Shown here piece by piece: positions 24,151 to 36,977 of a stretch of 64,000 nt of DNA. The notes under the pieces are model-generated. The model saw only the letters and a list, made by a program, of their open reading frames with translations. It had not been told where the DNA came from and made no database searches. Location: NCBI GenBank assembly GCA_033980235.1, contig CM067067.1, positions 22,155,403-22,219,402 on the forward strand. Direction: 5' to 3'. Made by a program: the position numbers and the translations under genes. Position 1 is the stretch's first letter. The number at the start of each line of letters is the position of its first letter. The stretch is from Diadema setosum (lineage: Eukaryota > Echinodermata > Echinoidea > Diadematoida > Diadematidae).

Positions 24151-25565
24151 ATGCGTTTATGTCATATTCTGTACTCCTTAATTAATTGATCACATTCTTT
24201 CGGGATCCCCAGCGGGAACCATGCCTGGTAAAAACACGAGTTCTCATGACATATCTTTCATTATGAATTTGATTTTTTTTTTTTTTGCCACTTCTTTCAA
24301 CTGTTGATGGCGATTGTGTTTCCCACCCTGAGTATGATTGAAATTAGCATACACTTGTTAAGTTGGTGATATTATTTTGAATTAACTAGCATTACGGTAC
24401 CAATGGGAGGAGATGGGGGAGGGGGAGAGGAGGGGGAGGGGGAGGGGAGGGGGAGGGGCAAGAATATGACAAGACCTGGGATTCTGGTATGATGGTATAT
24501 CTCTTTCGTGGTAAATAGTTTGACGTGACTCATTAATGTTAACACGTAAAAAAGAGTGGTAAAGAGGGAAATTGATTTCAGACAATGGGCCGTGCATACT
24601 GCCACGCTTTTTGACGACATTATTGACAAATTCAAGGTTAAAACTAAGACATCGAATGGCAGAGGGTGAATCAAAATGGCAACCCCTTAAAAAAAAACCT
24701 CAAGTAAAGAGCCCCATTTCGCTTCGCATTTCCGTTCCTCTGCCGCAGTGTTTTAAAGAACCATATCAAGTGAAGACGACCGCGAGTTTTCGCCAACTAG
24801 ACACTTTGTCGATAGGGGTCCACCGCACGGCTGCGCCCCGGGCCGAGTTCGGTGGTTATCTGGTCAGAAGGCTTATATGGAATCACAGCGACGGTGCAGC
24901 GAATCCCTCTCAAATTACCTTCCAACGGGGACACACCGTACATTGTTCGACTAGCTTCTGTGATTGGTCGGTCACGGCGCCACGGGATCGAACCCAAGTA
25001 AAGCAGTGCTTTTTATACGATGCACTTCATAAGGTGAACGCTGTGTCAAAAAGAAGGTGGTTTTGAGAAAATTTTGATATTACTAAGGTTGCAGCACACA
25101 AACTAACAATGGATTCAGTTTTCAACAACCATCGAGTTTTTAGTAATACATTTTTTTTTCACATGCTAAATCAAGTGAGAAAATATCGGGATATTCTTCA
25201 CCAAGAGAAACGAGTCATTTAGCACCGCTTAATGTACGTGGCTATGTTTGCTTGTTTGTTTTAATTTCTTTGTTCAATACAGTATAGTGTTCTCAAATTT
25301 CGAATATCATATTTCACATTTCTTCATCTTGGGTCAGTTGCCAAAAAGAATACCATCACATTTCAATACAGAAAGTTGGAATATATCTAAAGCCTGTAAT
25401 TCAAATTGTAATCATGTCCATGCCATTGTCTATGTTTATTTGTATTGCATTCCTTATCATTCTTATGTTATTTTCTATTTCCCGTTATGTCTGCATATCT
25501 TGCAGCATTCCATGTTTATTGAAACCTGAAATGAAGACAATAATCCTTAAACAAACAAATCCCCT

Positions 25566-25602
<37 letters not shown>

Positions 25603-26552
25603 AAAACAAAACAAAGACACATGTAAATCGTACGACGTAGAAGTGCAGCAGCAAATTTCTTTTTTTTCACGCATACTAGAAGTGAGGCATTTTGATTAAC
25701 TGTGTGTTTAAGTTTTTGGTTTGTTTTTTGTTTGTTCGTCTGTTTGTTTAGCAGTGGCTTGATGGACAGGGGATTTGGCGTCCATTGAATGTAATTCTGC
25801 TCTTTTCATTTTCTTGCATAATGTAAACATGTTAGACGAATAAAATAAAAAATGAATTTGGATTTTTTAACTTGTAGTATTTATGTCTGTTAACTATAAT
25901 CATTTTCCATGCAAAATCTTGTAAAGATCTGATTGTGCCTAATACGTCATGTGCATCTCAAAATGAAAGTCGGCATTACATGAGCCTCAATTAATGGAAA
26001 ATGTAAATTGTATGCCCTGCATCTAAACTGTAGCTTCGAATTCCTTATTAAGTGACCATATTAAAGGTGTCGTTGCGGTCAATAAATTCCCTGTTCACGA
26101 ACTCGGTTTGCACAGATATAGAATTGTATTAAAAAAAGATAAATTCTCATCAAAATTTTCATCGAATTTGAAGTATTGTTGACTGAAAAAAAAAACATCA
26201 AGATGTAAATGATTTCAATGATGTACTCGTATAGGGGTATATGCTTTTATATAAGAAATATCAACCTGTTATGATGGGTGAAAGACTGTCTAATGTCTTA
26301 TATTCTATTGCTGTTTAGTAATTCATGCACGCATTTTCACGCAGGTACTTTGTACAATTTATTTTATTTCTTTTTAAATTGGAATTTTACAAATCTTAGG
26401 AAATGTTTACAAAGAATCAAACACGTTTCAATTCAGTAATGCCGCGATACTCATCTGATCACACGGGGGGCTTTCACCCTGTCTATTATGAATATAAGGC
26501 ATTGCTTATTGTTGGTTGTTTTATTGTTTTCGTTGTTTCTTACATATCTGCT
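24151..26552. other. Intergenic with GGGGA tract and (CA)n
   Basis: Contains a GGGGAG/GGGGGA purine tract (24403-24460), GC-richer DNA at 24680-25060 carrying a 164-codon frame (24572-25066) without recognisable domains, and a (CA)n run of about 17 units at 25567-25600 followed by AAAACA repeats. The rest is AT-rich. No supported gene. Confidence 0.45.
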
Positions 26553-26851
26553 GGGGGGGGGGGGGGGGAAACACAGTGTGCCACAGTGATATACACAGTG
26601 TGAAATACAGTGTGAGCACAGTGTGCCACAGTGTAGAATCTCTTCACACTGTTAGATCCGAGCATTTTAACATTGTAAACTCATTGTGAATTATCAATTC
26701 ACAGCGTGAAACATAACAGGTGTGAACACTTCGTGAAAAACCGTACCAGAGTATAAAATTTTCACACTGTTAAATTCGAGCGTTTTCACATAGGCGACTA
26801 TATGAACACATTGTGAACACACTGTAGGACACTGTGTTCTTTCCGGCGGGG
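26553..26851. mobile_element. CACAGTGTG-rich inverted-repeat element (MITE-like)
   Basis: About 300 bp dominated by CACAGTGTG, CACACTGT and TGTGAACAC units. The left end (G16 run then GAAACACAGTGT) is the rough inverse of the right end (ACACTGTGTTCTTTCCGGCG). Internally, TTCACACTGTTAGATCCGAG at about 26642 and TTCACACTGTTAAATTCGAG at about 26760 are repeated about 118 bp apart. The G run has probably expanded inside the left terminus. No coding capacity; the target duplication is unclear. Confidence 0.6.
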
Positions 26852-28043
26852 ATATTTATTACAGCAATATTCACTCCTCTCAATAAGTATGAAATGAGCA
26901 GAAAGACAGGTTATGTTTCTTGTTAAGATATCCATACTGAACTAGAAATTGCTCAGAAATATTCTTGTTGAAAATTGAGAACGAAGAAGACAACGAAGCG
27001 CGTTCTACAACTAGCGATAACACTTTTCAGAACATCAACAAAAGAGTATAATAATCATAGAATGATACAAAGACTATATTGTTTTTTCAGTATGTCAAGA
27101 GAAATATAGAAAAGTCCCTTAGTCATGCTCACTTTAATAGACATATCTGTCTTTTTCGGAAGAAAAAAAAAGTCAGTCACTGGGCACTATCTATACATTA
27201 ACATGTCATCTAGCATTGACTTTTTGACGCTTAATTCATTTGATTTTAAAAAGCAACAGCACAGTAAATAGTCACGTTCATGATATGATGTATCAATAAG
27301 ACCCTTTTACAGAGTGATAAAACTCAAAAAGCAAACAGAACGTTATGGGATCTTTTTGTATCTAGTGACTTTGATCTTCGACACATCCTGGAGGATTTCA
27401 GATACTTTTTCTTGCAGTACAATAATAAAGCAGTCCAAACAGATTCAAGACTGTCGTGTTTCCGCATGCAATTGTGTCTATGAAATACCAGTCCATTTCA
27501 TATAACTGTTTTAAGAAAACAATGATTATCAAACTTCATAATAATCATTACAAAAATGATTATGTAACTTTATAATGATAATTATACAACTTTAAAATTC
27601 CATAACATTTATGTAAGGTCATATTGTGATGAAACTTTTTCCATTCTCTTGGATTGATGATTTCGTTCAATTTCTGAAAGTCAACTTGAGGATGGTGTAG
27701 AATTACACTTTAAATAAAATTGATAATGATATGTATACTTACTTCTTTACACAACACATGACAAAGAGAGATCGATTCAGTGCAGAATTATGTCACCTCT
27801 TTATCGCATGACATCACCAAGTGAAATTATTATTGCTTTATCATATTTTTGGGGGTTTTTTGTAAGTAAGGGTCGATTAAGATTAAGCTTGCAAAAGAGA
27901 AATCGAAACATATTGAATTACAGTGAGATGTATCATAAAACATCACGATAAACAGAATGAGAAAATGACGATTCCGAAGAAGAATTAAGAAAAGAAAACA
28001 ACAATTCGACAGATAACAGAAAGATACAACATACCGAAACTTG
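26852..28043. other. Intergenic, AT-rich
   Basis: No gene or mobile-element end recognised. AATGATTAT-type short repeats lie near 27520-27590. Confidence 0.5.

Positions 28044-28092
<49 letters not shown>
28044..28092. repeat. (TA)n microsatellite
   Basis: About 24 TA units with one CA interruption near 28061. Confidence 0.95.
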
Positions 28093-28096
<4 letters not shown>

Positions 28097-29132
28097 GTGT
28101 ATGTGTATCGTGTCTGCTCGTCATGTTAGATGGTGTGCGTGCACATGCGAGTGCGAGTGTGTGCAAGGTGAGGGTATTAAACTTTCTTCATATCAAACGT
28201 ATTATGGTTAATGGCGCGTTGTACCGGCGAGACGCGAGAAACAGGGAAAATAGCAGACTGGTTATGATTTTTAGGAGTTTTTACCCCTTTTCTTTTTTCT
28301 TTCTCATTTGCTTTTCCGTTGACATCTTTATATTTATCTTGTCCCGAAAGGACCGAATTGTCTTCGGTTGTCAGCCTTGGCGAATTTTTCCGGCATTAGC
28401 GGCTTCTCGATCAATGACAAGGATAATTGACGCGTAACTTACCTTTATCCGTGTTGTTTTTTTAAACAATCCGCACGTGCTGAAGAAAAAAGAAAAAGAG
28501 GTGATGGTCGCTTCCAATCGAGTTTAGTTATAACGCATTGCTACATTTTCAACCTCTCTTTTCTTCCTTCCTGCTACAAACTGCTCGTGGATATCGATTT
28601 TTGCCGAGCTCTGCTCCCTAAATCACCCACATTTTTTTTTTCTCCGTCCGTCGTCTATCGCTTTTCATTTTCACGCGAGCACAACCCTTCGCACGCTCGA
28701 CTGACTGACATACCGCTTTTGCTAGTTCTGCGCATGACGTGTGATTTGTTAAGGAGAAGAAGAAGGGGGGAAAGCCCTCTGACCGCTTGGCATCTCCCCT
28801 GATTATACCTCGTTTTCACCGTCGGAGCACACTCATCTCGTCTTAAAAGACCGTGCTAGATACCTTAATGAAGCGGCAAAAAGAAAAACTTCTCGCGAGG
28901 AAAGGACCCGTCGTCGCCATCTTCATCAGCAACATCCATTAAAAAAAAAAAAGAAAATGCCTAGCTTGTGATAACGCTCTGTGATGGTTGTCGAATTACC
29001 CCAAGAAGATCTCGCAGACGTGAAGCGTTGTAGTCAACTTAGCCGTATTAACTGTCGGGACTTGCAAAGGCCTCCTTTCTCAGGATATTTTGGTATCTTT
29101 GGTAGAAAGGGAAGATTGTGTTGACTACAGGC
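28093..29132 (+). promoter_or_regulatory. 5' flank and 5' UTR of the homeobox gene
   Basis: About 1 kb of GC- and CpG-richer, repeat-poor DNA immediately upstream of the start codon, contrasting with AT-rich DNA farther upstream. An in-frame TAG at 29103-29105 limits the coding region. I cannot place the transcription start: no unambiguous TATA-plus-initiator pair is visible. A GCCATCTT motif at about 28916, which resembles YY1-type sites found near some starts, could mark it. An additional upstream exon cannot be excluded. Confidence 0.45.
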
Positions 29133-29916
29133 ATGATGACGACCGAAGGAGTGCCGGAGCAGCGCTCTGACAACGAATCGGTGGATTATAGCGCTGAGAT
29201 GTCCGGGGACGACATCGACGAGAGGACGTCACCGGACTCGTGCCGTGATCAGTTGTCTCCGTCTTCCACGACGTCTCCACTTCATCATCCCCCGCATCAC
29301 GAGGGTCACAATTTTCACCACTTCCACCACCACCATCATCATCACCACAACAACCACCAGTTCGACCACGGTTTGCCAATGGCCAACGCCTCCGTCGTTT
29401 TGCCCTCACCCCATCACCACATCATCGACCACCGTCAAGAAAGCCATCAGTCCACGTCATCAACCACCAGATCGTCGTTCTCTATCGCAAACATCCTCAG
29501 CGACGGACACACGTCGACGTCGAACTCAAAGACGGATTCTAAACTCGACAACGATAACATTGACTCGAACAATAATAGCAATGTGGAAAGCCGTTTGGAC
29601 GGGTCGCATAACAAACTGGAGATCGACGACTCCGCCAAAATCACAGATCGGCAGTCGCCAAGCCGCGTCGTCCCAAGACTTGAGCGGGAAGGCCAGGTGG
29701 GTGTCGGCCTCGTCAAACCCACAGCGGTCCGGGAAGTTGGACCCGTATCCTCTATGGGGCCGCTAGGGCCCAACGGATGGAACGCGGGCCCATTGGGTTC
29801 CCCGCTGGCTGACTACCAGTACCACCTCGGCGTCCCCCACTCGCTCACAGCCGCCGCCGCCACCCCGTGGTCGCCATGGTGTCAGCCCGCTGGTTTCGGA
29901 CGCCCGCCCGTATCAG
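29133..29916 (+). CDS. Homeobox gene, exon 1 (N-terminal region, EH1-like and His-run)
   Basis: First coding exon, residues 1-261 plus one base of codon 262. The start is the first ATG after the in-frame TAG at 29103. A GTG five codons earlier is not a credible start in an animal gene. The exon ends at TCAG|GTACGT, a good donor, in phase 1. In order: acidic N terminus (SDNES, GDDIDE); a His-rich stretch at residues about 51-75 with eight consecutive His (65-72); an EH1-like motif FSIANIL at about 116-122, of the kind that recruits Groucho/TLE co-repressors in many NK-like and Bar-like factors; a Ser/Asn/Asp-rich linker; and a Gly/Pro-rich part ending in TPWSPW (244-249). This predicts a nuclear repressor-type transcription factor. 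No Hox-type YPWM motif is present. EH1 function is inferred from family knowledge. Confidence 0.9.
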
Positions 29917-30225
29917 GTACGTTCTCCACCTACTCCTTCCTCTACGTGTAATCGTTATTGGTCTACTCTCTTTTTTTTTCCAACATATTACTGCTAAATA
30001 CTATTTCTACGAAAATTTTAATTACTACACTCTCATTTGTTTATTATGACGCACCTTGGCTGTATCTATGCTACTACATTTGTTACAACTACTGTTATAC
30101 CTTTCTGCCACCACAAATATTAACTACTACCTACTGTAATGATTCCTGATAAAATGATACTGTTACGACATAAACTAGCAAAACTTTGACTACCATGTAA
30201 AAATGACTCTATTTGTACTGTTACA

Positions 30226-30541
30226 GTGTACTATTTTTTGATATTACTACTAGTATTACTACTACTGCTTAAACTGCTGTTACAATTACATTATCGTTAC
30301 TTAAATTCCTGTCTCCATTTTACTATACTACAATAACATAAACTACATTACGACCTCGTCTGTTACACTTCGTGGAAACATACCGTGTACTATTTTTGAT
30401 ATTACTACTAATATTACTACTCTTTAAACTGCTGCTACAAGTATCATCGTTACTTAAATTCCTTTCTCCATTATCACTATACTTCAACAACATATATCAT
30501 ACATTACGAGCACGTCTGTTACATTTCGTAGAACCATACCT
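30226..30541. repeat. Two-copy 159-bp tandem duplication
   Basis: GTGTACTATTTTTTGATATT at 30226 recurs at 30385. The similarity continues through ATTACTACT, TCGTTACTTAAATTCCT, CATTACGA and GTCTGTTACA to near 30541. The copies differ by substitutions and small indels, so the duplication is not recent. Confidence 0.8.
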
Positions 30542-31919
30542 CTTGCCTCGTCGTTTTGCACCATCACTATTACTCACGCTCTTCTTCGCGAATTGATTTA
30601 TCTGTTGCGACTTTGATCAATGATGACACAACTTCTCCCATAGTAATTATCTTGTCGAGTGTTTCATGTATGTGTCACGTCATCTTTGCAGTTCTTGACA
30701 GTCATACGTCACAGTCCCAGAACTAAAATTCACACGATGTAACACTGGATATATTTTGAAATTGGATCCAGTCTGGCACAACTTCTGCGAATGGAAACCT
30801 CACCGTGGTAATACAGCTATGTGCTGTGTAGAATTGCGTGATACCGTGTACTCTTTGAATCTTTTAAATCTCCCTGAAGTCCTCTTTTCGATGGAAAGAA
30901 AAATCCTTTCCTTTGTTTGTTTGTTTTTTCCATGGGAATGAAAAATAATCCAATTGAAATGAAGAATAAATGTCTCTTTGTCTTTACTACGATACTTTGA
31001 ATAAAGTTGATTGTCTATGAGGATCACTTTGTCGTATCACATAGGAGCTTGGTCCCGCGCAAGCTGCTATACGAAATTACGAGTGTATGAAACTATATTT
31101 TCGAAATGAGGAAGCACAGATATCATACTCAACTCAAGATTTCAAACATGAAACGTCAACCCTGATAATCTGAGTTGTTGTTGTTGTTTTTTGTAGCTGT
31201 TGTTGTCATTGTTGTAGTTGTTGTCGTGTTGTCCTACTTATATCTCCAGGGCGGTTACCTTGTTTGACACTCATACACAGCTGCATTAATGACAGCAAAT
31301 AAGGTCGCCATGAAACAGTCATACAGGACTGATGAAATGGATGAAACAAAAGCCACAAACGCAAATGGTTGTTACAGATTTAAAGAAGGTACACTTTTTT
31401 TTTTTTTGCTTTTTGGAGGGTCAAATAGATCATAATCATTGGATGATTTCTGACCAGGTTCTTGGCAAATTTGATGAAAAAATAAAGATATCAAAAGCAG
31501 AAAATTTTACCAAGCAATCATACAGATATAGCCATCAATTCCAATTCAATTTCAATTCAATTTCAATTAAAACTTTATTTCATTTTTCGAAAAGAACATT
31601 AACATTTCACCTTCTTCGGTAACAGAGAATAAGGTTGCATAATCAAAACAAAGTAAATTGAGAAAAATATAATTGTGAAACCTTGGGGTAACAAAAACGC
31701 TGTAATGAAAATTGACTGACTGAAGTGATAAAGAATTCCAGATGCTGCACTCATCTGTTAGAAAGCTTCATGGAAATCACAATTAACAATATAATTCCTA
31801 CGTGACTGTGGTGTTTATAACGTCTTTAATATTAAAAAAGGTATCTTAGATTGTAGACAAGCACAAATTGAATTTGTATACACAGAAATTTAAAATCAAA
31901 AGTTTGGGTGTGGGGGACA

Positions 31920-32310
31920 CATCGCTGTTGTTGCTGTGGGTGCCGTTTACGTAATATCTATTTTGAGTGACATGACTGCCAATATTTGACTCAAGAGCCA
32001 CCTTTGTTTTTGTTGTTCGGTAAATCTAAATTCACTTCCCACGTGCCAAAGTCATTTTTGTCAACTTTTTGCTCAAGAGAGTGACATTTTTTTTTCAACC
32101 TTTACTCCACAAATACTGCACGTCTTCATTATTTTCACTTCTGTGAGCAAAAAAAAAAAAAAGTATAGGTGTGTATCTACTAGATACGTCGCTGTTGTTG
32201 CTGTGCGTGCCGTTAACGTAATATTGGTTTTGATTCATATGACTGCCAATATTTGCAACATTTACTCCACAAATACTGCACATTGTCATCGTTTATACTT
32301 TTGTGAGCAA
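31920..32310. repeat. Diverged direct duplication
   Basis: TCGCTGTTGTTGCTGTG…TAATAT…ATGACTGCCAATATTTG at 31922-31987 recurs at 32188-32255. TTTACTCCACAAATACTGCA…GTGAGCAAA at 32101-32149 recurs at 32260-32311. Copy 1 carries about 100 bp of extra sequence between these two parts. Confidence 0.75.
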
Positions 32311-32380
32311 ACAACATCAATTAACAACAACAAAACTGCAATTTGGACTTTTTATGAGTTCCAAATGTAGACTTTTAAGG

Positions 32381-32440
32381 CCTGTTAAATGGATCCCATG
32401 GAAGATCCAGAAATGCAAGATTCTAGCCATCAAGAATTTT
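32381..32440. mobile_element. Fragment of a dispersed repeat (relative at 59950)
   Basis: TGGATCCCATGGAAGATCC…TCTAGCCATC resembles TGGACCCCATGGAAGACCAC…TATCCAGCCATC at about 59980-60040. Two diverged copies in one window suggest a dispersed retroposon family, but the element type is not known to me. Confidence 0.35.
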
Positions 32441-35400
32441 GATATTTGTACATTTTTCATTTGTACATATGCATTTGCAGAGAGAAGGACAAGTTGTCAT
32501 ATACTTTCTACATGCCAAATTTCTTTCCCGATTTAATTTTCACCACAAAGCATGCGTTGAATCAATTGTTTGATGGATTGATTTTCCATTTGTCTATTCA
32601 TTATTTTATTCATGAATCAGTCAATTTAGTCAGTAATGCAATCATATGAGTATGTAGGTGTCTACCGTCTATGTATTTATGAACAATTGTTCTTTGGTGT
32701 CTTATCAATATTGAAAAAAAAAGGAAGCCTTCGTTGTTATTTTGTCAGCAAGAGTGTCATGTGAATGACGCCATTCAACTTGTTATAACACAATGAAAGT
32801 AAGGTCGTTGATATTGTAATAATGTCTACTGGAGATTCTGCAATCACTGAAAGTGTCCTTAAGGTCCCCCCCCCCTCCTCATGACAACTGACTAAAGTGG
32901 TACTTCATATAAGGAAAGAAAGTCTCTTGTATTAACTGTACAACACAATAAAAAAAAATACTGATTTTTTAACAAAAAGACGTCGTCTATATTATGTAGG
33001 TTCTTTCCTTCTGGCTTTTCAGTTTCTGACCAGATCTTTGGGCGGTGTGATGGAAAAAAGTTTGCATTTTTTTTTCATTTTTATTTAACTTAATCGGAGA
33101 ATCTGGGATAAATTTAAATGATCTTCAAACCATTGTGTGGTACTTTCATGTTTTCTAAGGTTCTTCGAAAACCTCACATTGTCATTCAGAGATAATCATG
33201 CGTCAAAGCTGTCTCACGAACTCACTCAAATCGCTTCCATTTTATAGCACTCTTACTGGGGTTAATCTTTACATACATCTTCACGCAAAACTTGTACTCA
33301 GAGGAACAGCACTACAGTAGGAGCCCTGTGACATACTTCTATTATGCCATGATTAAGTGACGGTTCACAAGTGTCCCATGTATCCATGGATTTCCCCTTT
33401 TTAATGTGACGTTAAAACCCTCCCCCTTCCAACTCATTATCCATTAACTGTTATCAGGAGCTTGTCTTTATGATGCCTTCTCTTTCCGTTTAAAACCATG
33501 GAGCTAGCTTGCCCTGGCACCAGAGACTAACTAATATTCATTATTCATCTGCAAGTTCTCAAGGGAGTCCTAACTGTCATAGATTTTAAAGCCTTCTTGT
33601 TCTCCTTTTCTGAAAAGATGGAAGAAGAAAGATGAGTTGGGGGGGGGGGGGGGGCAAACAGAGAAAGAGGAACAAGAAGGGATGGGGGCCGATTAAGCCC
33701 CTCCCAGGGTCCGGCTGAATACTACCTTGTGATCTTCTTCTTCTCACCCACTTCGATTAATGTGTCTTGACAGGTAGCCGGCCCTCCAAACCCTTCTCCC
33801 CCGCTCCTCTACAAACACTGTTACACGCACCAGTTCACATCGATCAAATACCCACATCGATCACCATCGAAATGAGAAAAAAAGAAGTAAGTAAAGAAAG
33901 AAAGAAAGCTCGCTTTCCCTATTGATAGTTCTCTGCTTTGAGATACAACACCCGAAGATGATACGAGAGTTACTAGACACCCTTCACTCGCTCCCTTATG
34001 ATCGCATTTCTCGCTTTCATCTATGTTTCTCACCGATAACATTCTGTTATATCAGCAACAATGCGACTTATGGATTTTGTCCCGTCTGCCCCGGCTTCGA
34101 TAGCCGTCCCAAACAAAGCCAGAAAACCTTCAGAATGTTCTAAAAGTTTTAATTCATGTCACGTCGATACTTCAAACGGGACAATGGGGCAGGCATTGAT
34201 CGAGTAACATTATATAGCATCCTAAAACATACTGTCAATAGAGCGGAAAAACACGTATACTCTTGTCGGGTGAAAAAAATGCAAATGGACGAGAAACGGG
34301 GACGCTCTGAAAGTTCTAAAAGATACGACGTTGAAGATCACGACTTGCCACCCAAACACACTCCCACTTTTGCTCTAATCCGCGTAAAGTGGGCCACTAA
34401 CATAGGTGTTTTAATCACAATTTAGCTCGCTAATGGTCCAGTTATGTTTGTGTTAGTGCAATCGTTTCGGTGACTGGTTTACGTCAAAGCCTGCTCTACT
34501 GGCCATTAATAATTCAAATGGCGGCCTTGTTGTTCTCTTATACTCGACCACTGAAGCCGGGCTAACGTTTTATTGAATAGCAAAGGGAAGAGCGCTGATC
34601 GCCTTTGACTGACAATAAAGGCTTAGTCGGATTACTTGTACAGTTATTGATATATGCCAGACACTTTAATCTGATGTCCCCTGAATGGTCCGGCGAGGGG
34701 TTTTTGTTTGCGTCGAAGGTTTTTAAGAGTGTTTTGCTTGCGAAGCTGGTACTGGAACTAATAGAAGAGCAGGGGTTAGACAATAGCGGTGAGCATTCGT
34801 TTCGATTGCAGGTTGTTGGGAGCCGGACTGTCACAAGGCCAACGTGAATTTCCTTTCAAAGTCTTCTTTGTTTCACGCCATAGAAAGAGAGAAGAAGGCA
34901 GAGAGATAGAGAGAGAAAAAGAAAATGTCGAAGGTAGCCTTTAAGTCGATGTCAGACCAAACGAACATTAACATTAATTATTAGTTTGGGACTAGCTGCG
35001 TGTCCTCGGCTACGTTTAATCCCACCTTTGGAATAAATGGTTTTGTTATAGGGGACGATCAATACCTCCATGGGCTTATTATTTAGTTTTTCTCTTCAGG
35101 GACCGTAATAATAATGAACTGAAATCGCACTCTGGTTAATTCTTTAGAAAGAGGACTCGATAAACAAACATCCCATGCATACCTTTCTCGATGAGGACAA
35201 TCGACGTAAGATGATCTGTTATCGGATATCATTCAAAATTTAAACACTCTTGAGGACAAACCCGTCATCGAGATTCTTGCCAACAATCAGGGTGATATCA
35301 TAACGATTTATTTCGCAACACAACAGGACAACTATTCACAGACATGATAAATATTTTTTTCTCCTTTTCTAGTGGCACAGTATAAAGCAAGAATTGATTC

Positions 35401-36560
35401 GGATCTAACGGAGAGGAACGAAAGCGCACCTATCATCCGACCCTTAGACACCTGGTTCTGATTATGAACACACAAGCATCTGAAGACAATACGTGTTCAC
35501 ACAACCATTCTTTTTCAATGCGACTCGATTCGATTCTTTGGTGCGTACATCACCTTTTGAAAAATCTAAAACATAACATAACTCCCATAGTTTTCAATAT
35601 CAGACGATTTACCTAAACCAGTTGTAAACGTATTTCAACGTTCAGAGAAATAACAGTGATATATGTTCTTGCTTTTAAACATTTTCCTTTTCTCGACTTG
35701 GTTCGATTTAATCAAATAATCTTCAACTTCATAAGGATTGTACTTTTGGTTTGAAATTTTAAACAAACTCACCGGTGTCAAAATAAACTTTTACCCTTTC
35801 GATGGTCAGCGCTAAAGACATCAGACTCGAAATTGTGTGAGCAATTTTTCACCAAATGGTTCATGTTTGTATGCCAAAGTAATTGTGTTTGTAGTTTTGA
35901 CGACTTTTTCCCCTAGATCAACGAGAAAATTGGGCACTCACAATACTGATACAACTTTCGAAGTATAATGCCAATAAAGAAATGAATTGGAGCAAAATCT
36001 ATTCAACTTGTATCTTCAGTAGAATACTACATATTTACAATATAAGGGTCAATTTATATCAAAACTTTAATCTAACTGAAATGCAATGACTTCCTTAAAA
36101 GCAAGCTTGTCTTACGTATAGGTTCCGGCAGAGATTATATTTAATCGTATGCTGTGTATAACAAATTAATGATTAAATCATCATTTTTGCATTGCCAAGT
36201 TTATTATAGGTATTGTAAAAGAGTCATGATTACCTATGCTGACATTGTCTGTGTCATCCGGTCACGTGTGTTTTGGTATTTCAATAATTTTGTTTTTTAA
36301 TTTCCTTCTTTTGTTGAATTTACATACGCTTCCACGAACACACATGTATTATTTTGTATACATGTATATTATTATAGACATTTATCTTAAACGATACTAT
36401 TTATTATACTCATAATTATCATTATTATTATCATAATTATTAACTATTATTTTATATCTATCTATAGAGTAGCTTCTTCTGCGCTAGCAACAATTTTCAG
36501 GAAGGCCCAGACATAAGTATTCCGGGCATTGTTCGGCCATTTTTTTTTTTAACTGAGTCT

Positions 36561-36595
<35 letters not shown>

Positions 36596-36659
36596 AGTGG
36601 ATGAATCACCTTATCCAGTGATGTTCGCATCGGGCAGAATTGGAATCAAGGGCCTTCTG

Positions 36660-36977
36660 GGGGTGTTTCACAAAGAATTTAAGTCATTTTTTAAAGCTAA
36701 GATCAACTTTAAATTATGGTATGCCACTGGTTTCCCTATTTAATTTTACCAGCTTTTCATAATCCGCTTTACATTGTTATCAAAATTTATAGATAAATAG
36801 AGTCTTCTGTCAGTTACTTGATTTTGTATATCAATAACTGCATGAAAACGTTACCCAAAATTTTCATTTTGAATATAGAAAGTTAGAAAACCAATGAAGA
36901 CAAACTCATAATGCCATCATTTTTTTAAGTTGGTCTTAACTTTTAAGATCGACTTACATTTTTGTGTGAAACACCCC
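36660..36977. mobile_element. GTGTTTCACA-ended MITE
   Basis: A 318-bp AT-rich element. Left end GGGGTGTTTCACAAAGAATT and right end …TTTGTGTGAAACACCCC are inverted repeats of about 13 bp with weaker inverted similarity extending inward (TTTAAGTC against GACTTACA). No open frame of note and no certain target duplication. A poly-T stretch lies about 60 bp to its left. Confidence 0.7.

Noticed and set aside
24975..25000. GGGATCGAACCCA, a possible minus-strand tRNA B box
   Set aside because: The T-arm does not pair properly and no A box lies at the right distance.
24572..25066. 164-codon frame beginning near ISDNGP, a word seen in retroviral-type integrases
   Set aside because: No other integrase motif follows in the expected order, so the short match looks coincidental.
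29118..29132. GTG start five codons upstream of the homeobox ATG
   Set aside because: Animal genes start at ATG. The ATG at 29133 is the first after the in-frame TAG at 29103.
29245..29773. Overlapping + and - strand frames across exon 1
   Set aside because: They are shadows of the GC-rich, His-rich exon in other frames.
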